Part shown: positions 51,911-60,756 of the stretch, piece by piece | Layout of the letters: each line of letters starts with the position of its first letter | Numbering within the stretch: position 1 is the first letter of the stretch | Assembly: GCF_014635205.1 (NCBI RefSeq) | Contig: NZ_BMCN01000001.1 | Span: 1,146,114 to 1,210,113 of the forward strand | Reading direction: 5' to 3' | Length of the DNA stretch: 64,000 nt | Source: Jeotgalicoccus aerolatus | Lineage (GTDB): Bacteria > Bacillota > Bacilli > Staphylococcales > Salinicoccaceae | The notes under the pieces: generated by a model | What the model was told of the DNA's origin: nothing | The model's input: the letters and a program-made list of their open reading frames with translations, nothing else | Databases searched by the model: none | Translations under genes and position numbers: made by a program

Positions 51911-53255
51911 TGTTGATATCCCCCAATTCTTTAACAAATGCATCGATTTCGTCTTTTGAACGGATTTCTGTCGTTGCGATCAGCATGTGGTTTTCGAACT
52001 CAGGGTAAATAATACCAAGGTCAAATCCGCCGACAATTCCTTTTTCAAATAACTTCTCGTTAACCGTCTTAACAGGCTGTGAAAGCTTAACTACGAACTC
52101 ATTGAAAAATGCGCCCTGGAATGCTGCCGGTAAACCAGCTGCTTCAAGCTGCTGTTTCGTATATCTTGCTTTCTGCATGTTTAATTTAGACATGTCTTTC
52201 ACACCGTTTTTACCAAGCGCACTCATAGCAGCAGAACTTGCTACTGCGTTTAATGCCTGGTTAGATGTAATGTTAGATGTCGCTTTTTCACGTCTGATGT
52301 GCTGCTCTCTCGTTTGAAGTGCAAGCACGAAACCGCGCTGTCCGTCTTCATCGACAGTTTCACCAACGAAACGTCCAGGTACTTTACGCATTAACTTATC
52401 AGTTGTTGCGAAGTAGCCGCAGTGCGGTCCGCCGAGCTGTGCAGGGATACCGAATACTTGTGTATCACCGACAACGATATCAGCACCGAACTCTGCAGGC
52501 GGTGTTAAGTAGCCTAATGATAACGGGTTACTTGAAACAATCATCATTGCTTTAGGCTGAGCTTTAATTAATTTATTAATTTCTTCAAGCGGTTCAATCT
52601 GACCTAAGAAGTTAGGGTACTGAACAATCACTGAAGCAGTATTTTCATCGATTTCTTTTTCAAGCTGCTCTAAGTCTGTTTTACCATCAGTTAAACCGAT
52701 TTCAACAATTTCAAGGCCTTTACCTTTAGATGCAGTTTTAACTAATTGACGGTACTCAGGGTGTAAAGCTTCTGATACTAAGATTTTGTTCTTTTTAGTC
52801 TGAACATTACTTAAGTACATCGCTTCAACAACAGCCGTTCCGCCATCATATAATGAAGAGTTTACGATAGGCATGCCTGTAATTTCAGAAATCATCGTCT
52901 GGAACTCAAACATCGCCTGAAGCTCACCTTGTGTCATTTCCGGCTGGTAAGGTGTGTAAGATGTATAAAATTCTTGTCTGGAAATAACGTGGTCAACGAC
53001 TGATGGAATGAAGTGGTCATAAACACCAGCACCTAAGAAAGAGCTGTATTCCTGCAAGTTGGCATTTTTAGCAGCCATAGCAGTCATTTCTTTTTTAAGG
53101 TCGTACTCACTCTTTGGTTCTTTCAGATTTAATTTTCTGTCCAGTCTCACTTTTTCAGGAATATCTGAAAAAAGCTCGTCTGTGGATTTTACACCGATCT
53201 TTTCTAACATCTGTGCTTTATCAGCTTCAGTCGCTGGTAAATAACGAAAATCCAT
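51903..53255 (-). CDS. gcvPA: glycine dehydrogenase (decarboxylating) subunit 1
   Basis: 450 residues, the PLP-free half of the split P-protein, with [17 protein letters not shown] near the N-terminus and [15 protein letters not shown] in the centre. It forms the heterotetramer with GcvPB. The start is ATG at 53255 behind GGGAGG. gcvT, which precedes gcvPA in B. subtilis and S. aureus, is not here, and no glycine riboswitch is visible upstream. Confidence 0.95.
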   Translation of the reverse strand: MDFRYLPATEADKAQMLEKIGVKSTDELFSDIPEKVRLDRKLNLKEPKSEYDLKKEMTAMAAKNANLQEYSSFLGAGVYDHFIPSVVDHVISRQEFYTSYTPYQPEMTQGELQAMFEFQTMISEITGMPIVNSSLYDGGTAVVEAMYLSNVQTKKNKILVSEALHPEYRQLVKTASKGKGLEIVEIGLTDGKTDLEQLEKEIDENTASVIVQYPNFLGQIEPLEEINKLIKAQPKAMMIVSSNPLSLGYLTPPAEFGADIVVGDTQVFGIPAQLGGPHCGYFATTDKLMRKVPGRFVGETVDEDGQRGFVLALQTREQHIRREKATSNITSNQALNAVASSAAMSALGKNGVKDMSKLNMQKARYTKQQLEAAGLPAAFQGAFFNEFVVKLSQPVKTVNEKLFEKGIVGGFDLGIIYPEFENHMLIATTEIRSKDEIDAFVKELGDINNG

Positions 53256-53389
53256 TACAATTTCCTCCCTGTTCTTCACATTTATAATATAATAATTAAA
53301 ATATTATTATTTTACTCCCACGCTCTATATTAACATAAGGATTTAAAAAATAATCATTATGATAGCGCGCTGATATGGAAAACAGAAAA

Positions 53390-53419
53390 ATAATACAGCG
53401 CTTTCAGAAAGCGTTACAA
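53390..53419 (-). promoter_or_regulatory. gcvPA promoter with embedded 15-base palindrome
   Basis: Minus strand TTGTAA (53414-53419), 18-base spacer, TATTAT (53390-53395). The spacer contains the perfect palindrome CGCTTTC-A-GAAAGCG (53399-53413), a likely operator. Part of it, TGAAAGCGCT on the minus strand, resembles a cre core. The rest of 53256-53586 shows no further gene. Confidence 0.6.
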
Positions 53420-53533
53420 TAAATTGCCCGTTATCTGACTATTTCCCCATACATTGTTTATTATAAAGTTTATTAGGGTATAAAGCCAGTCTCATATAAG
53501 TAAAATGAACTTTATTTGTATAAAAATTATGAC

Positions 53534-53562
53534 TTGATACGCTTGAGATAAGAATTCATTAT
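53534..53562 (+). promoter_or_regulatory. candidate promoter of the NAD(P)-binding gene
   Basis: TTGATA (53534-53539), 17-base spacer, CATTAT (53557-53562). Confidence 0.45.
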
Positions 53563-53586
53563 TTTTGTGAATAAGGAGAATGCAAG

Positions 53587-54207
53587 ATGAAGATTACTAT
53601 ACTTGGAATGACAGGAAGAGTTGGCAGTCAAATCGCCGCCTTGGCTTTACAAGATAAAAACCAGGTCACCGGATTGGTACGCAGCCCAGAAAAAATTACC
53701 GTTGCTGATGATAACCTGACGGTGATTAAAGGAAATGTTTTAGACAAGGAAAATATTGAGCAAGCAGTGAGAGGTGCCGATGCTGTGATCAGCGCTTTAA
53801 ATACAGATGGAGACGATACTTTATCGAAAAGCATGCCGCTGATTATTGAAGCTATGGAGGAAGCGGGAGTTAATCGTCTCGTTTCAATCGGGACTGCCGG
53901 TATTTTAGAAAGCAGAATAGACGCCGACCGCCTCCGCTATCAATCCAGTGAATCCAAACGCAGATTGACACGCGCCGCAGAAGAACATCACAAAGTCTTT
54001 GACTTGCTGGAAACATCAGGTTTAGATTGGACCATTGTTTGCCCGACATATTTACCCGACGGCAAAGCTGTGGGTGAATACCGTGAGGAAAGAAACTTTT
54101 TACCGGAAAACGGCAAACAGATCAGCGTCGGAGACACAGCCCACTTCGCTTATAGCCAGCTTGGCAGCGACGTGTATGTGAAATCGAGAGTGGGACTGGC
54201 GTATTAA
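53587..54207 (+). CDS. NAD(P)H-binding atypical SDR protein
   Basis: 206 residues. The Rossmann glycine motif is LGMTGRVGSQIAAL, followed by the ADAVISALN strand and VSIGTAGI. A NmrA-like/biliverdin-reductase-B-like fold without an obvious catalytic Tyr-Lys pair. Start ATG at 53587 behind AAGGAGA. It is monocistronic and convergent with glmS. Substrate unknown. Confidence 0.87.
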   Translation: MKITILGMTGRVGSQIAALALQDKNQVTGLVRSPEKITVADDNLTVIKGNVLDKENIEQAVRGADAVISALNTDGDDTLSKSMPLIIEAMEEAGVNRLVSIGTAGILESRIDADRLRYQSSESKRRLTRAAEEHHKVFDLLETSGLDWTIVCPTYLPDGKAVGEYREERNFLPENGKQISVGDTAHFAYSQLGSDVYVKSRVGLAY

Positions 54208-54248
54208 AAAAAGAGATCTCCAGTGCTTTGTCTGGAGCTCTCTTTTTA
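54206..54248. terminator. bidirectional terminator before glmS
   Basis: AAGAGATCTCCAG pairs with CTGGAGCTCTCTT over eight bases, with A and T tracts. Confidence 0.88.
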
Positions 54249-54250
54249 TA

Positions 54251-56053
54251 TTATTCCACTGTAACCGACTTCGCCAGGTTACGCGGTTTATCAACATCGT
54301 TGCCTCTGTGCAGCGCTGCATAGTATGAAATTAACTGGTAAATAACTACAGATACGAGCGGTGTGAGCATTTCATCCACTTTCGGTATGACATATGCATC
54401 ACCTTCCTGTTCCAGTCCTTCCATCGCTACCACACACACATTCGCCCCTCTTGCTGCGACTTCCTGTGCGTTACTTCTAATATTTAAATCCACTTTTTCC
54501 TGTGTAGACAGTGCAAACACCGGCGTGCCTTTTTCAATTAAAGCAATCGTTCCGTGTTTCAGCTCACCGCCGGCAAAGCCTTCTGCCTGAATATAAGAGA
54601 TTTCTTTCAGCTTCAATGCACCTTCTAGACCGACGTAGTAATCCAGTGCTCTGCCGATAAAGAACGCATTTCTCGCAGTTTCCAAATAACTTTTAACGAT
54701 TTCTTCGATTTTTGAAGCATCATCAATTACCGACGTTATGGCCGTAGTGACTTTACCGAGTTCTGACATAAGGTTCATATCTGACACTTTGTTCAATTCT
54801 CTGGCTGTCACAGCTGCTGTAATCGCCAATACTGCAATTTGTGCCACATATGCTTTTGTCGATGCTACCGCTATTTCAGGGCCGGCATGCAGGATCAGCG
54901 TCTCATCCGCTTCACGTGACAATGTTGATCCCGGCACATTCGTAATCGTTAGTGATTGATAACCTTTGTTTTTAATATCAACCAGTACGGCACGGCTATC
55001 TGCTGTTTCTCCTGATTGGGAGATAAAGATAAACAATGGACGCTCGGATAAGAGCGGTGTATTATAAACTAATTCTGAAGCGACGTGTACTTCTGTCGGC
55101 ACGCCTGCCCATTTTTCGAAGTATTCTTTACCAATCAAGCCCGCATGATAACTCGTACCGGCAGCGATAATATATAAGCGGTCAGCGTCATTCAGCTGTT
55201 TAACAATATTTTTATCGATTTTTAATTCACCGTTATCATCCTGATATTCTTTAATGATTTTGCGCATGACCTGCGGCTGTTCATTAATTTCCTTAATCAT
55301 ATAATGCGGGTAAGTCCCAAGCTCCGTATCGCTCGCATCGATTTCTGCAATATACGATTCACGTTCGATTTCAGTGCCTTCATTATCGCTGATGAGCATT
55401 TTATCGTCCATTACCTGAATGACTTCGCCGTCCATCAGTTCAACAAATTCATTAGTTAAATTCAGCATTGCCATCGCATCTGATGTAATCACGTTAAACC
55501 CGTCGCCTTTTCCTAACAGCAGCGGTGATTTGTTTTTCGCAGCGTAGATTGTGTGATTGTCTTCATTATCTAGCAGCCCGATGGCATATGAACCGTGCAG
55601 TAACGATAAGGTTTTACGGAATGCTTCAAGTGTCGATGAGCCTTCGTCAGCAAACTTAGCAATCAGCTGAACGATGATTTCCGTATCTGTATCTGATACC
55701 AGATCAACATCGTTTAAATACTCTTCTTTTAACTGTTTGTAGTTTTCAATGACGCCGTTATGCACCAAAGTGAATCTCTGATTGTGACTCTGATGCGGGT
55801 GAGAATTCGTCACACTCGGCTCGCCGTGTGTTGCCCAGCGTGTATGACCGATACCGATTGTACCGTTGAAATCATTATCAACTTGTTTTCTAAGATCAGC
55901 AATTCTCCCTTTTTCTTTAAAGACTTTCGTTTCTTTATCGTTTTTTACCGCAATACCCGCTGAATCGTAACCGCGGTATTCTAATTTTTCAAGACCATGC
56001 AATAATATTTCCTTCGTATCTTTCGTTCCAATATAACCAACTATTCCGCACAT
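54251..56053 (-). CDS. glmS: glutamine--fructose-6-phosphate aminotransferase
   Basis: 600 residues. Cys2 (mature Cys1) in MCGIVGYIG is the glutaminase nucleophile of the N-terminal class II amidotransferase domain. Two SIS domains follow, with GTSYHAG and [10 protein letters not shown] as sugar-phosphate-binding loops and the C-terminal [11 protein letters not shown] tail. It makes glucosamine-6-phosphate, the first committed step to UDP-GlcNAc. A glmS ribozyme in its leader gives feedback by glucosamine-6-phosphate. Confidence 0.97.
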   Translation of the reverse strand: MCGIVGYIGTKDTKEILLHGLEKLEYRGYDSAGIAVKNDKETKVFKEKGRIADLRKQVDNDFNGTIGIGHTRWATHGEPSVTNSHPHQSHNQRFTLVHNGVIENYKQLKEEYLNDVDLVSDTDTEIIVQLIAKFADEGSSTLEAFRKTLSLLHGSYAIGLLDNEDNHTIYAAKNKSPLLLGKGDGFNVITSDAMAMLNLTNEFVELMDGEVIQVMDDKMLISDNEGTEIERESYIAEIDASDTELGTYPHYMIKEINEQPQVMRKIIKEYQDDNGELKIDKNIVKQLNDADRLYIIAAGTSYHAGLIGKEYFEKWAGVPTEVHVASELVYNTPLLSERPLFIFISQSGETADSRAVLVDIKNKGYQSLTITNVPGSTLSREADETLILHAGPEIAVASTKAYVAQIAVLAITAAVTARELNKVSDMNLMSELGKVTTAITSVIDDASKIEEIVKSYLETARNAFFIGRALDYYVGLEGALKLKEISYIQAEGFAGGELKHGTIALIEKGTPVFALSTQEKVDLNIRSNAQEVAARGANVCVVAMEGLEQEGDAYVIPKVDEMLTPLVSVVIYQLISYYAALHRGNDVDKPRNLAKSVTVE

Positions 56054-56084
56054 AAGATAAACTCCCTTTACACTTGTTTTAAGT

Positions 56085-56230
56085 TTTATGGGATATCTGC
56101 TCTGTCAGACCGGTTGCCCGGCAGTTTTAACAGATAAACTTACGAATACTTTAGTATCCGGGACAGCATCCGCCGAATTTTCGATCACTGTCCTCCTCGT
56201 CAACAGCATACTCTGCTGCTCAGGCGCTAT
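56085..56230 (-). ncRNA. glmS ribozyme/riboswitch
   Basis: The leader on the minus strand reads AUA|GCGCC at 56230-56223, the conserved cleavage site, with the cut between 56228 and 56227. It is followed by GUUGACGAGGA, AUCGAAAAUUCGGCGGAUGC and a P4-like GCCGGGCAACCGGU. These blocks occur in the order of the known glmS catalytic core. Binding of glucosamine-6-phosphate triggers self-cleavage and loss of the mRNA. The 3' limit is approximate. Confidence 0.92.
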
Positions 56231-56275
56231 TCCGATTTAGTTTACAAATTTCACTCCTTTTTTCTTCAGATTAAA

Positions 56276-56304
56276 AGTGTAATTTATTTTTTTAAGGATT
56301 ACAA
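56276..56304 (-). promoter_or_regulatory. glmS promoter
   Basis: Minus strand TTGTAA (56299-56304), 17-base spacer, TACACT (56276-56281), about 45 bases before the ribozyme cleavage site. Confidence 0.75.
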
Positions 56305-56380
56305 GATTTTTTTACCTTTAAATGGAAAAAAAGTTTGGATTGGGATGAGAGATTGGCTGAGGACTGGTTAATTGGCTAGT

Positions 56381-56578
56381 ACACTGTCAGTCAAATATGT
56401 TTGATTGACAGTGTAGACCAAATCAACGGAAAATCTGACAAAAATCCTCGCCTGATTCTTCACACTGTCAGTCAAATACCTTTGATTGACAGTGTAGACC
56501 AAATTAATGGAAAATCTGGCAAGAATCCTCGTCTGACTCTTCACACTGTCAGTCAAATATGTTTGATTGACAGTGTAG
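56381..56578. repeat. tandem hairpin array, 81-base unit x 2.4
   Basis: Units start at 56381, 56462 and 56543; the third contains only the hairpin. Each starts with ACACTGTCAGTCAAA, a four-base loop (TATG or TACC) and TTTGATTGACAGTGT: a 15-pair stem with one G-T pair. The arms are identical in all three, while the roughly 47-base spacers differ at several positions. On the minus strand the array begins about 11 bases after the ywbE terminator T-tract and lies upstream of the glmS promoter. Confidence 0.9.
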
Positions 56579-56588
56579 TCCTCTTTAT

Positions 56589-56624
56589 CAAAAAAACAGG
56601 AACGATTCTACTATCGCTCCTGTC
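56589..56624 (-). terminator. intrinsic terminator of the YwbE-like gene
   Basis: Minus strand ACAGGAGCGAT pairs with ATCGTTCCTGT and is followed by seven T residues. Confidence 0.88.
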
Positions 56625-56641
56625 CAAACTTTCAAAATCTC

Positions 56642-56836
56642 TTATTCTGCTATTTCCTTCACTCTGCCAACTATGCCGTCTTCTAATTTAACTTTGATCC
56701 CGTGATGATGATTTGCTGAATTGGTTAAAATTCTAGCCACAACGCCTTCAGTCAGTTCCCCGGATCTCTGGTGATGTTTCTGCACAACTTTTACTGTGCT
56801 GCCCACTTTAATATCGGCTCTTTTTGTTCCATCCAT
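56642..56836 (-). CDS. ywbE: YwbE family protein (DUF2196)
   Basis: 64 residues, full family length. IKVGSTVKVVQKHHQRSGELTEGVV and LTNSANHHHGIKVKL are the conserved blocks of the small YwbE family, which look like an SH3-like beta barrel. No function is established. Start ATG at 56836 behind GAGGAG. Confidence 0.88.
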   Translation of the reverse strand: MDGTKRADIKVGSTVKVVQKHHQRSGELTEGVVARILTNSANHHHGIKVKLEDGIVGRVKEIAE

Positions 56837-56973
56837 ATTAACTCTCCTCGCGCTTCCTTTATATTATATTCATCATAACATTTTTACTGTTTTTTTATCG
56901 AAATTACTCAGCAAGCAATGACTTAACATTACCAAATATATGTTCGATAAAAGTTATATTTTTGTCTTAAAAG

Positions 56974-56982
56974 TGTTATAAT
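56974..56982 (+). promoter_or_regulatory. extended -10 promoter of the YdjM-like gene
   Basis: TG-T-TATAAT (TATAAT at 56977-56982) with a weak -35, about 24 bases before the ATG. Confidence 0.55.
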
Positions 56983-57006
56983 ATACAGGTCAGAGGAGGT
57001 CGCATC

Positions 57007-57540
57007 ATGAAGGGTAAAACTCATATCATCGGTGGTGTCGCATCCAGTCTGGCGGTCGCTCATTTTACATACGCCGATCCTGTTTTATTAATTGGCGCCG
57101 GCATTGCCGGGGCTTTACTTCCCGATATTTGCCACGGCGGCAGCAAGATTGGTAAGACGTTTCCGGTTCTGTCGAAATTAATCAATTTCGTCTTCGGTCA
57201 CCGTTCGTTTACACACAGCTTGTTATTTATCGTTTTGATCGCTTTTCTTGTCGACTACTTTTTTCCAAACGACTCGATAAAACTCGGTCTAATCACAGGA
57301 ATGATCAGCCACTATATTTTGGATATGGCAACTAAAAGCGGGATTCAGCTGTTTTTCCCGATTAGTTTTAAAGTGAGGTTTCCTGTCACTACCAGAACCG
57401 GCAGTTTTGCAGAAAATATTATTTTCAGCCTGCTGTGTCTCGTTTCTTTATATTTTGGTTTTCAAGTATTAGGTGTATACATATTTAATTTTATCAATGA
57501 TTTTAATATGGGCGAGCTTTTAGCAGAGCCCGTTTATTAA
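57007..57540 (+). CDS. YdjM/YfhO-type membrane-bound metal-dependent hydrolase
   Basis: 177 residues with about four spans. GKTHIIGGVASSLA, LLPDICHGGSKIG, GHRSFTHSLLF and ISHYILDMATKSGI carry the conserved His and Asp residues of this inner-membrane family, thought to bind metal. Start ATG at 57007 behind AGAGGAGG. The physiological substrate is not known. Confidence 0.88.
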   Translation: MKGKTHIIGGVASSLAVAHFTYADPVLLIGAGIAGALLPDICHGGSKIGKTFPVLSKLINFVFGHRSFTHSLLFIVLIAFLVDYFFPNDSIKLGLITGMISHYILDMATKSGIQLFFPISFKVRFPVTTRTGSFAENIIFSLLCLVSLYFGFQVLGVYIFNFINDFNMGELLAEPVY

Positions 57541-57556
57541 TCCCGTATTTGATAAG

Positions 57557-57600
57557 AAAAAAGTGCTGTTTTCCAAAATGGAAAACAGCACTTTTTTTAT
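57557..57600. terminator. bidirectional terminator after glmM
   Basis: AAAGTGCTGTTTTCC pairs with GGAAAACAGCACTTT over five bases, with T-runs on both strands; between convergent genes. Confidence 0.93.
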
Positions 57601-57601
57601 T

Positions 57602-58954
57602 TTACTTGTCGAGACCCATTTCAGCTTCTACAACTTTAGCAATTTCTTTGCTGTATTGCGCTGCAAGTTCTTCAGTTTCTGCTTCTACCATTACACGGAC
57701 TAATGGTTCTGTTCCTGAAGCACGGACGAGAATTCTTCCGTTACCTGCCATACGATCTTCAACATCGTTCATAATTTCTTTCACTGCCTCATTGTTCGTC
57801 ACGTTGTGTTTATCGTTTACACGCACGTTTACGAGCTCCTGAGGGAATGTTTCGACTTGTGCTGCAAGTTCACTCAGTTTTTTACCTGATTCTTTAATAA
57901 TTGCAGCCAGGTGAATACCTGTTAACAGACCGTCTCCAGTCGTATTATAGTCCATCATAACGATATGACCCGATTGCTCACCGCCGAGTGAGTAGCCGCC
58001 CTGACGCATTTCAGCAACGACGTATCTGTCGCCGACTTTAGTTTTATCGGACTTCATACCGTTTGCTTCAATTGCTTTATAGAATCCAAGGTTACTCATT
58101 ACTGTCGATACAACAGTATTATCTTTCAGCTGGCCTTTTTCTTTTAAAGACTGAGCAAGGATGAACATTATTTTGTCGCCGTCGACGATTTCGCCGTTTT
58201 CATCTACTGCGATAATTCTGTCGCCGTCGCCGTCAAAGGCAAGACCGAAGTCGCATTCTTCTTCTTTAACGAGTGCTTGAAGTTTCTCCGGATGTGTTGA
58301 ACCGACTTCAGCGTTGATATTCGTTCCATCCGGATTGCTGCCGACAGTTGCAGTATCCGCTTCTAAATCTCCGAATAAATATGGTCCCAGGTGATATGTT
58401 GAACCGTGGGCACCGTCAAGACCAATTTTCAGTCCTTCAAAATCTGTATCAATTGTTGATTTCAAGTAACTTAAATATTTCTGGCCGCCTTCAAAATAAT
58501 CTGAAATTGTTCCTACAGACACGCCTGTCGGTCTAGGTAGTGTATCTTCATCGCTGTCCAGCAGCGCTTCGATTTCATTTTCCTGTTCGTCCGTCAGTTT
58601 AAAACCATCCGGTCCGAAAAATTTAATTCCATTGTCTTCAACCGGGTTATGTGATGCAGAAATCATGACCCCTGCATTTGCTTCCATTTCTTTTGTTAAG
58701 TAAGCCACTCCCGGTGTAGAAATGACACCCAAGCGCATGACTTCAGCACCGATTGATAACAGTCCTGCAACGAGCGCAGATTCCAGCATCTCTCCAGAAA
58801 TACGTGTATCTCTGCCGACTAACACGCGCGGATGCTCTTCGCCCTTTTCAAGTAATGTATAACCGCCGAAACGGCCTAATTTAAATGCCAGTTCAGGGGT
58901 TAATCCTTCGTTTGCAATACCTCTAACTCCATCTGTACCAAAATACTTTCCCAT
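57602..58954 (-). CDS. glmM: phosphoglucosamine mutase
   Basis: 450 residues. The phosphoserine of the catalytic loop is Ser101 in ISASHNP; the Mg2+ loop is FDGDGDR and the sugar loop GGEQSGHI. It converts glucosamine-6-phosphate to glucosamine-1-phosphate. The start is ATG at 58954 behind AAGGAG. Last gene of the cdaA-cdaR-glmM operon; GlmM of related bacteria binds and inhibits CdaA. Confidence 0.97.
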   Translation of the reverse strand: MGKYFGTDGVRGIANEGLTPELAFKLGRFGGYTLLEKGEEHPRVLVGRDTRISGEMLESALVAGLLSIGAEVMRLGVISTPGVAYLTKEMEANAGVMISASHNPVEDNGIKFFGPDGFKLTDEQENEIEALLDSDEDTLPRPTGVSVGTISDYFEGGQKYLSYLKSTIDTDFEGLKIGLDGAHGSTYHLGPYLFGDLEADTATVGSNPDGTNINAEVGSTHPEKLQALVKEEECDFGLAFDGDGDRIIAVDENGEIVDGDKIMFILAQSLKEKGQLKDNTVVSTVMSNLGFYKAIEANGMKSDKTKVGDRYVVAEMRQGGYSLGGEQSGHIVMMDYNTTGDGLLTGIHLAAIIKESGKKLSELAAQVETFPQELVNVRVNDKHNVTNNEAVKEIMNDVEDRMAGNGRILVRASGTEPLVRVMVEAETEELAAQYSKEIAKVVEAEMGLDK

Positions 58955-58978
58955 AGTAATCTCCTTTTTAAGCAGCAA

Positions 58979-59926
58979 TTATTCGTCTTCTTCAATTGTT
59001 ACATCTGCCTCAAGTACGGCAGGTTCACTTTTCGTTACATTTTCCGGCAACTCAAGCCGGACGTCTTTCTTACCAGATGATGACATTCCGCCGACATCGA
59101 CTTCTGCAGTTACAGAAGAGATCGAACTTAAGGTTTCTCTGTCACCATATATTTCAATTGTATCATGATTTAATTCTACATCCGATAGCCTGTTTCCATC
59201 TGCAACCTCACCGGTTGTTTCCTGGTAAACAGGTACTTCCTTACTCAATTCGTTAACGTCAATTTCAATTCTAACAGTCGACGGTTCAATTTCTACGTCC
59301 AGTTTATTATACTGTGCATCAAATGCGCTGACCTCTGCTTCTTCGACTCGTTCCTCTGTAATCCTTGAAGTATCTGTCATCATCGCACGTACATATTGTA
59401 TACGATTCATCGTACTTTCACCACCGCTAACTGTCACAGTCGACGGTTCAACATTCACAGAGTCAAGCTGGTAGCTGGAGCCGACGCGTCCTTCACTGAC
59501 TTCAACCTGCACTTCAAACGTTTGAGTGACAAGATTTTGAATCGTTACATTCGCTGTTTCCGGCTGGACTGTTCCCGAAACATTTTCCGGCAGTCCATTT
59601 ACAGTAAAGAAGACTTCATACTCCCCAGGTTCGCGGTTTCTAAGGTCTAAGACCACTTCAAAATTACGTGTTGCCTGCAATCGTTTAACATTAGAGTTCG
59701 CTCCGCCAAGTTCCACGGTGACTTCCTGCGGTACACCTGAGACGTAATAAGATTCTTCATCGTATAGCACCTCTACTGGCACGCCTTCGATAAACTCAGT
59801 ATTTTCCTGGTTTTCAGCCTCATCATTAAACAGGTTCATATCCTCGAATACATTATTCGCATTAACGAACATAAACAGTGCCAGTAACAAAGCAACAATG
59901 CTTACACTTAGTTTATTTTCGAGCAA
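58979..59926 (-). CDS. cdaR: CdaA regulator, YbbR-domain protein
   Basis: About 315 residues. A short cytoplasmic start and one membrane span (SVSIVALLLALFMFVNA) precede several extracytoplasmic YbbR repeats with the pattern GEYEVFFTVNGLPENV. CdaR controls the membrane cyclase CdaA. The preferred start is TTG at 59926, eight bases after AAGGAGG, giving a 14-base overlap with cdaA. An ATG at 59959 would lie deeper in cdaA and lacks a ribosome binding site. Confidence 0.92.
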   Translation of the reverse strand: MLENKLSVSIVALLLALFMFVNANNVFEDMNLFNDEAENQENTEFIEGVPVEVLYDEESYYVSGVPQEVTVELGGANSNVKRLQATRNFEVVLDLRNREPGEYEVFFTVNGLPENVSGTVQPETANVTIQNLVTQTFEVQVEVSEGRVGSSYQLDSVNVEPSTVTVSGGESTMNRIQYVRAMMTDTSRITEERVEEAEVSAFDAQYNKLDVEIEPSTVRIEIDVNELSKEVPVYQETTGEVADGNRLSDVELNHDTIEIYGDRETLSSISSVTAEVDVGGMSSSGKKDVRLELPENVTKSEPAVLEADVTIEEDE

Positions 59927-60734
59927 ATAAACCGCCTCCTTCTTTACTGCTGGATGCAATCAGCCAATGTTTTTGAAGGTATTCTTCCAACTCTTCCAGG
60001 GTAATCTCTTTAGATAGTTTGCTATCGTATGTAACGGAAATGTTACCTGTCTCTTCTGAAACAATAATGGTAAATGCATCTGTCACTTCTGAAATACCGA
60101 CAGCTGCCCTGTGGCGCGTCCCGAGATCTTTAGCAATTTTATTACTTTCAGACAGCGGTAAATAGCTGCCAGCGGTTGCAATTTTATCTCCCTGAATAAT
60201 CATCGCACCGTCATGGAGCGGCGTATTCGGAATGAATATATTGATTAAGAGCTGGGATGATATTTCCGAATACAGCGGTACGCCCGTTTCAATATAATCT
60301 TTTAGTCCTGTTTCTTTTTCCAGCACGATTAAAGCCCCGATCCGGCGTTTTGCCATGTAACGGACTGCGGTCACCATATCCTGCCGTAATTTTTCATATT
60401 CAGAAGCTTCGTTGCCGCTGCTGCTTCTGAACAGGCTGCCCCGCCCGAGCTGTTCAAGCGCCCGTCTTAATTCAGGCTGGAATATTACGATGACTGCAAG
60501 GAACCCCCATTGCAGCACCATATCGAACAGCTGTGTCGTCGTTGTTAAATCAAAAAAGTTACTTAATGCCCGTCCAATAATTATGAAAAATATCCCTTTG
60601 ATCAGCTGTACAGCTTTCGTCCCTTTGATCACTGTCAGTATTAAGTAAAAAACGTACCATATAATCAGTATGTCTATAATACTGGTTATGACAAAAGAGG
60701 TAGAGATATTATCAAAAAAGTTGGCTGTTTCCAT
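59913..60734 (-). CDS. cdaA: diadenylate cyclase
   Basis: 273 residues. Three N-terminal membrane spans are followed by the DisA_N cyclase domain, with DGA at 175-177 and RHR at 207-209. It condenses two ATP into c-di-AMP, the second messenger for osmolyte and wall homeostasis. The start is ATG at 60734 behind AAAGGA. Operon with cdaR and glmM downstream and an XRE/TPR regulator gene 22 bases upstream. Confidence 0.97.
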   Translation of the reverse strand: METANFFDNISTSFVITSIIDILIIWYVFYLILTVIKGTKAVQLIKGIFFIIIGRALSNFFDLTTTTQLFDMVLQWGFLAVIVIFQPELRRALEQLGRGSLFRSSSGNEASEYEKLRQDMVTAVRYMAKRRIGALIVLEKETGLKDYIETGVPLYSEISSQLLINIFIPNTPLHDGAMIIQGDKIATAGSYLPLSESNKIAKDLGTRHRAAVGISEVTDAFTIIVSEETGNISVTYDSKLSKEITLEELEEYLQKHWLIASSSKEGGGLFARK

Positions 60735-60756
60735 AATGATTATCCTTTCTATTATG

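Noticed and set aside
53256..53586. Glycine riboswitch upstream of gcvPA
   Set aside because: No tandem aptamer-like core was seen; the region is AT-rich with only a promoter and a palindrome.
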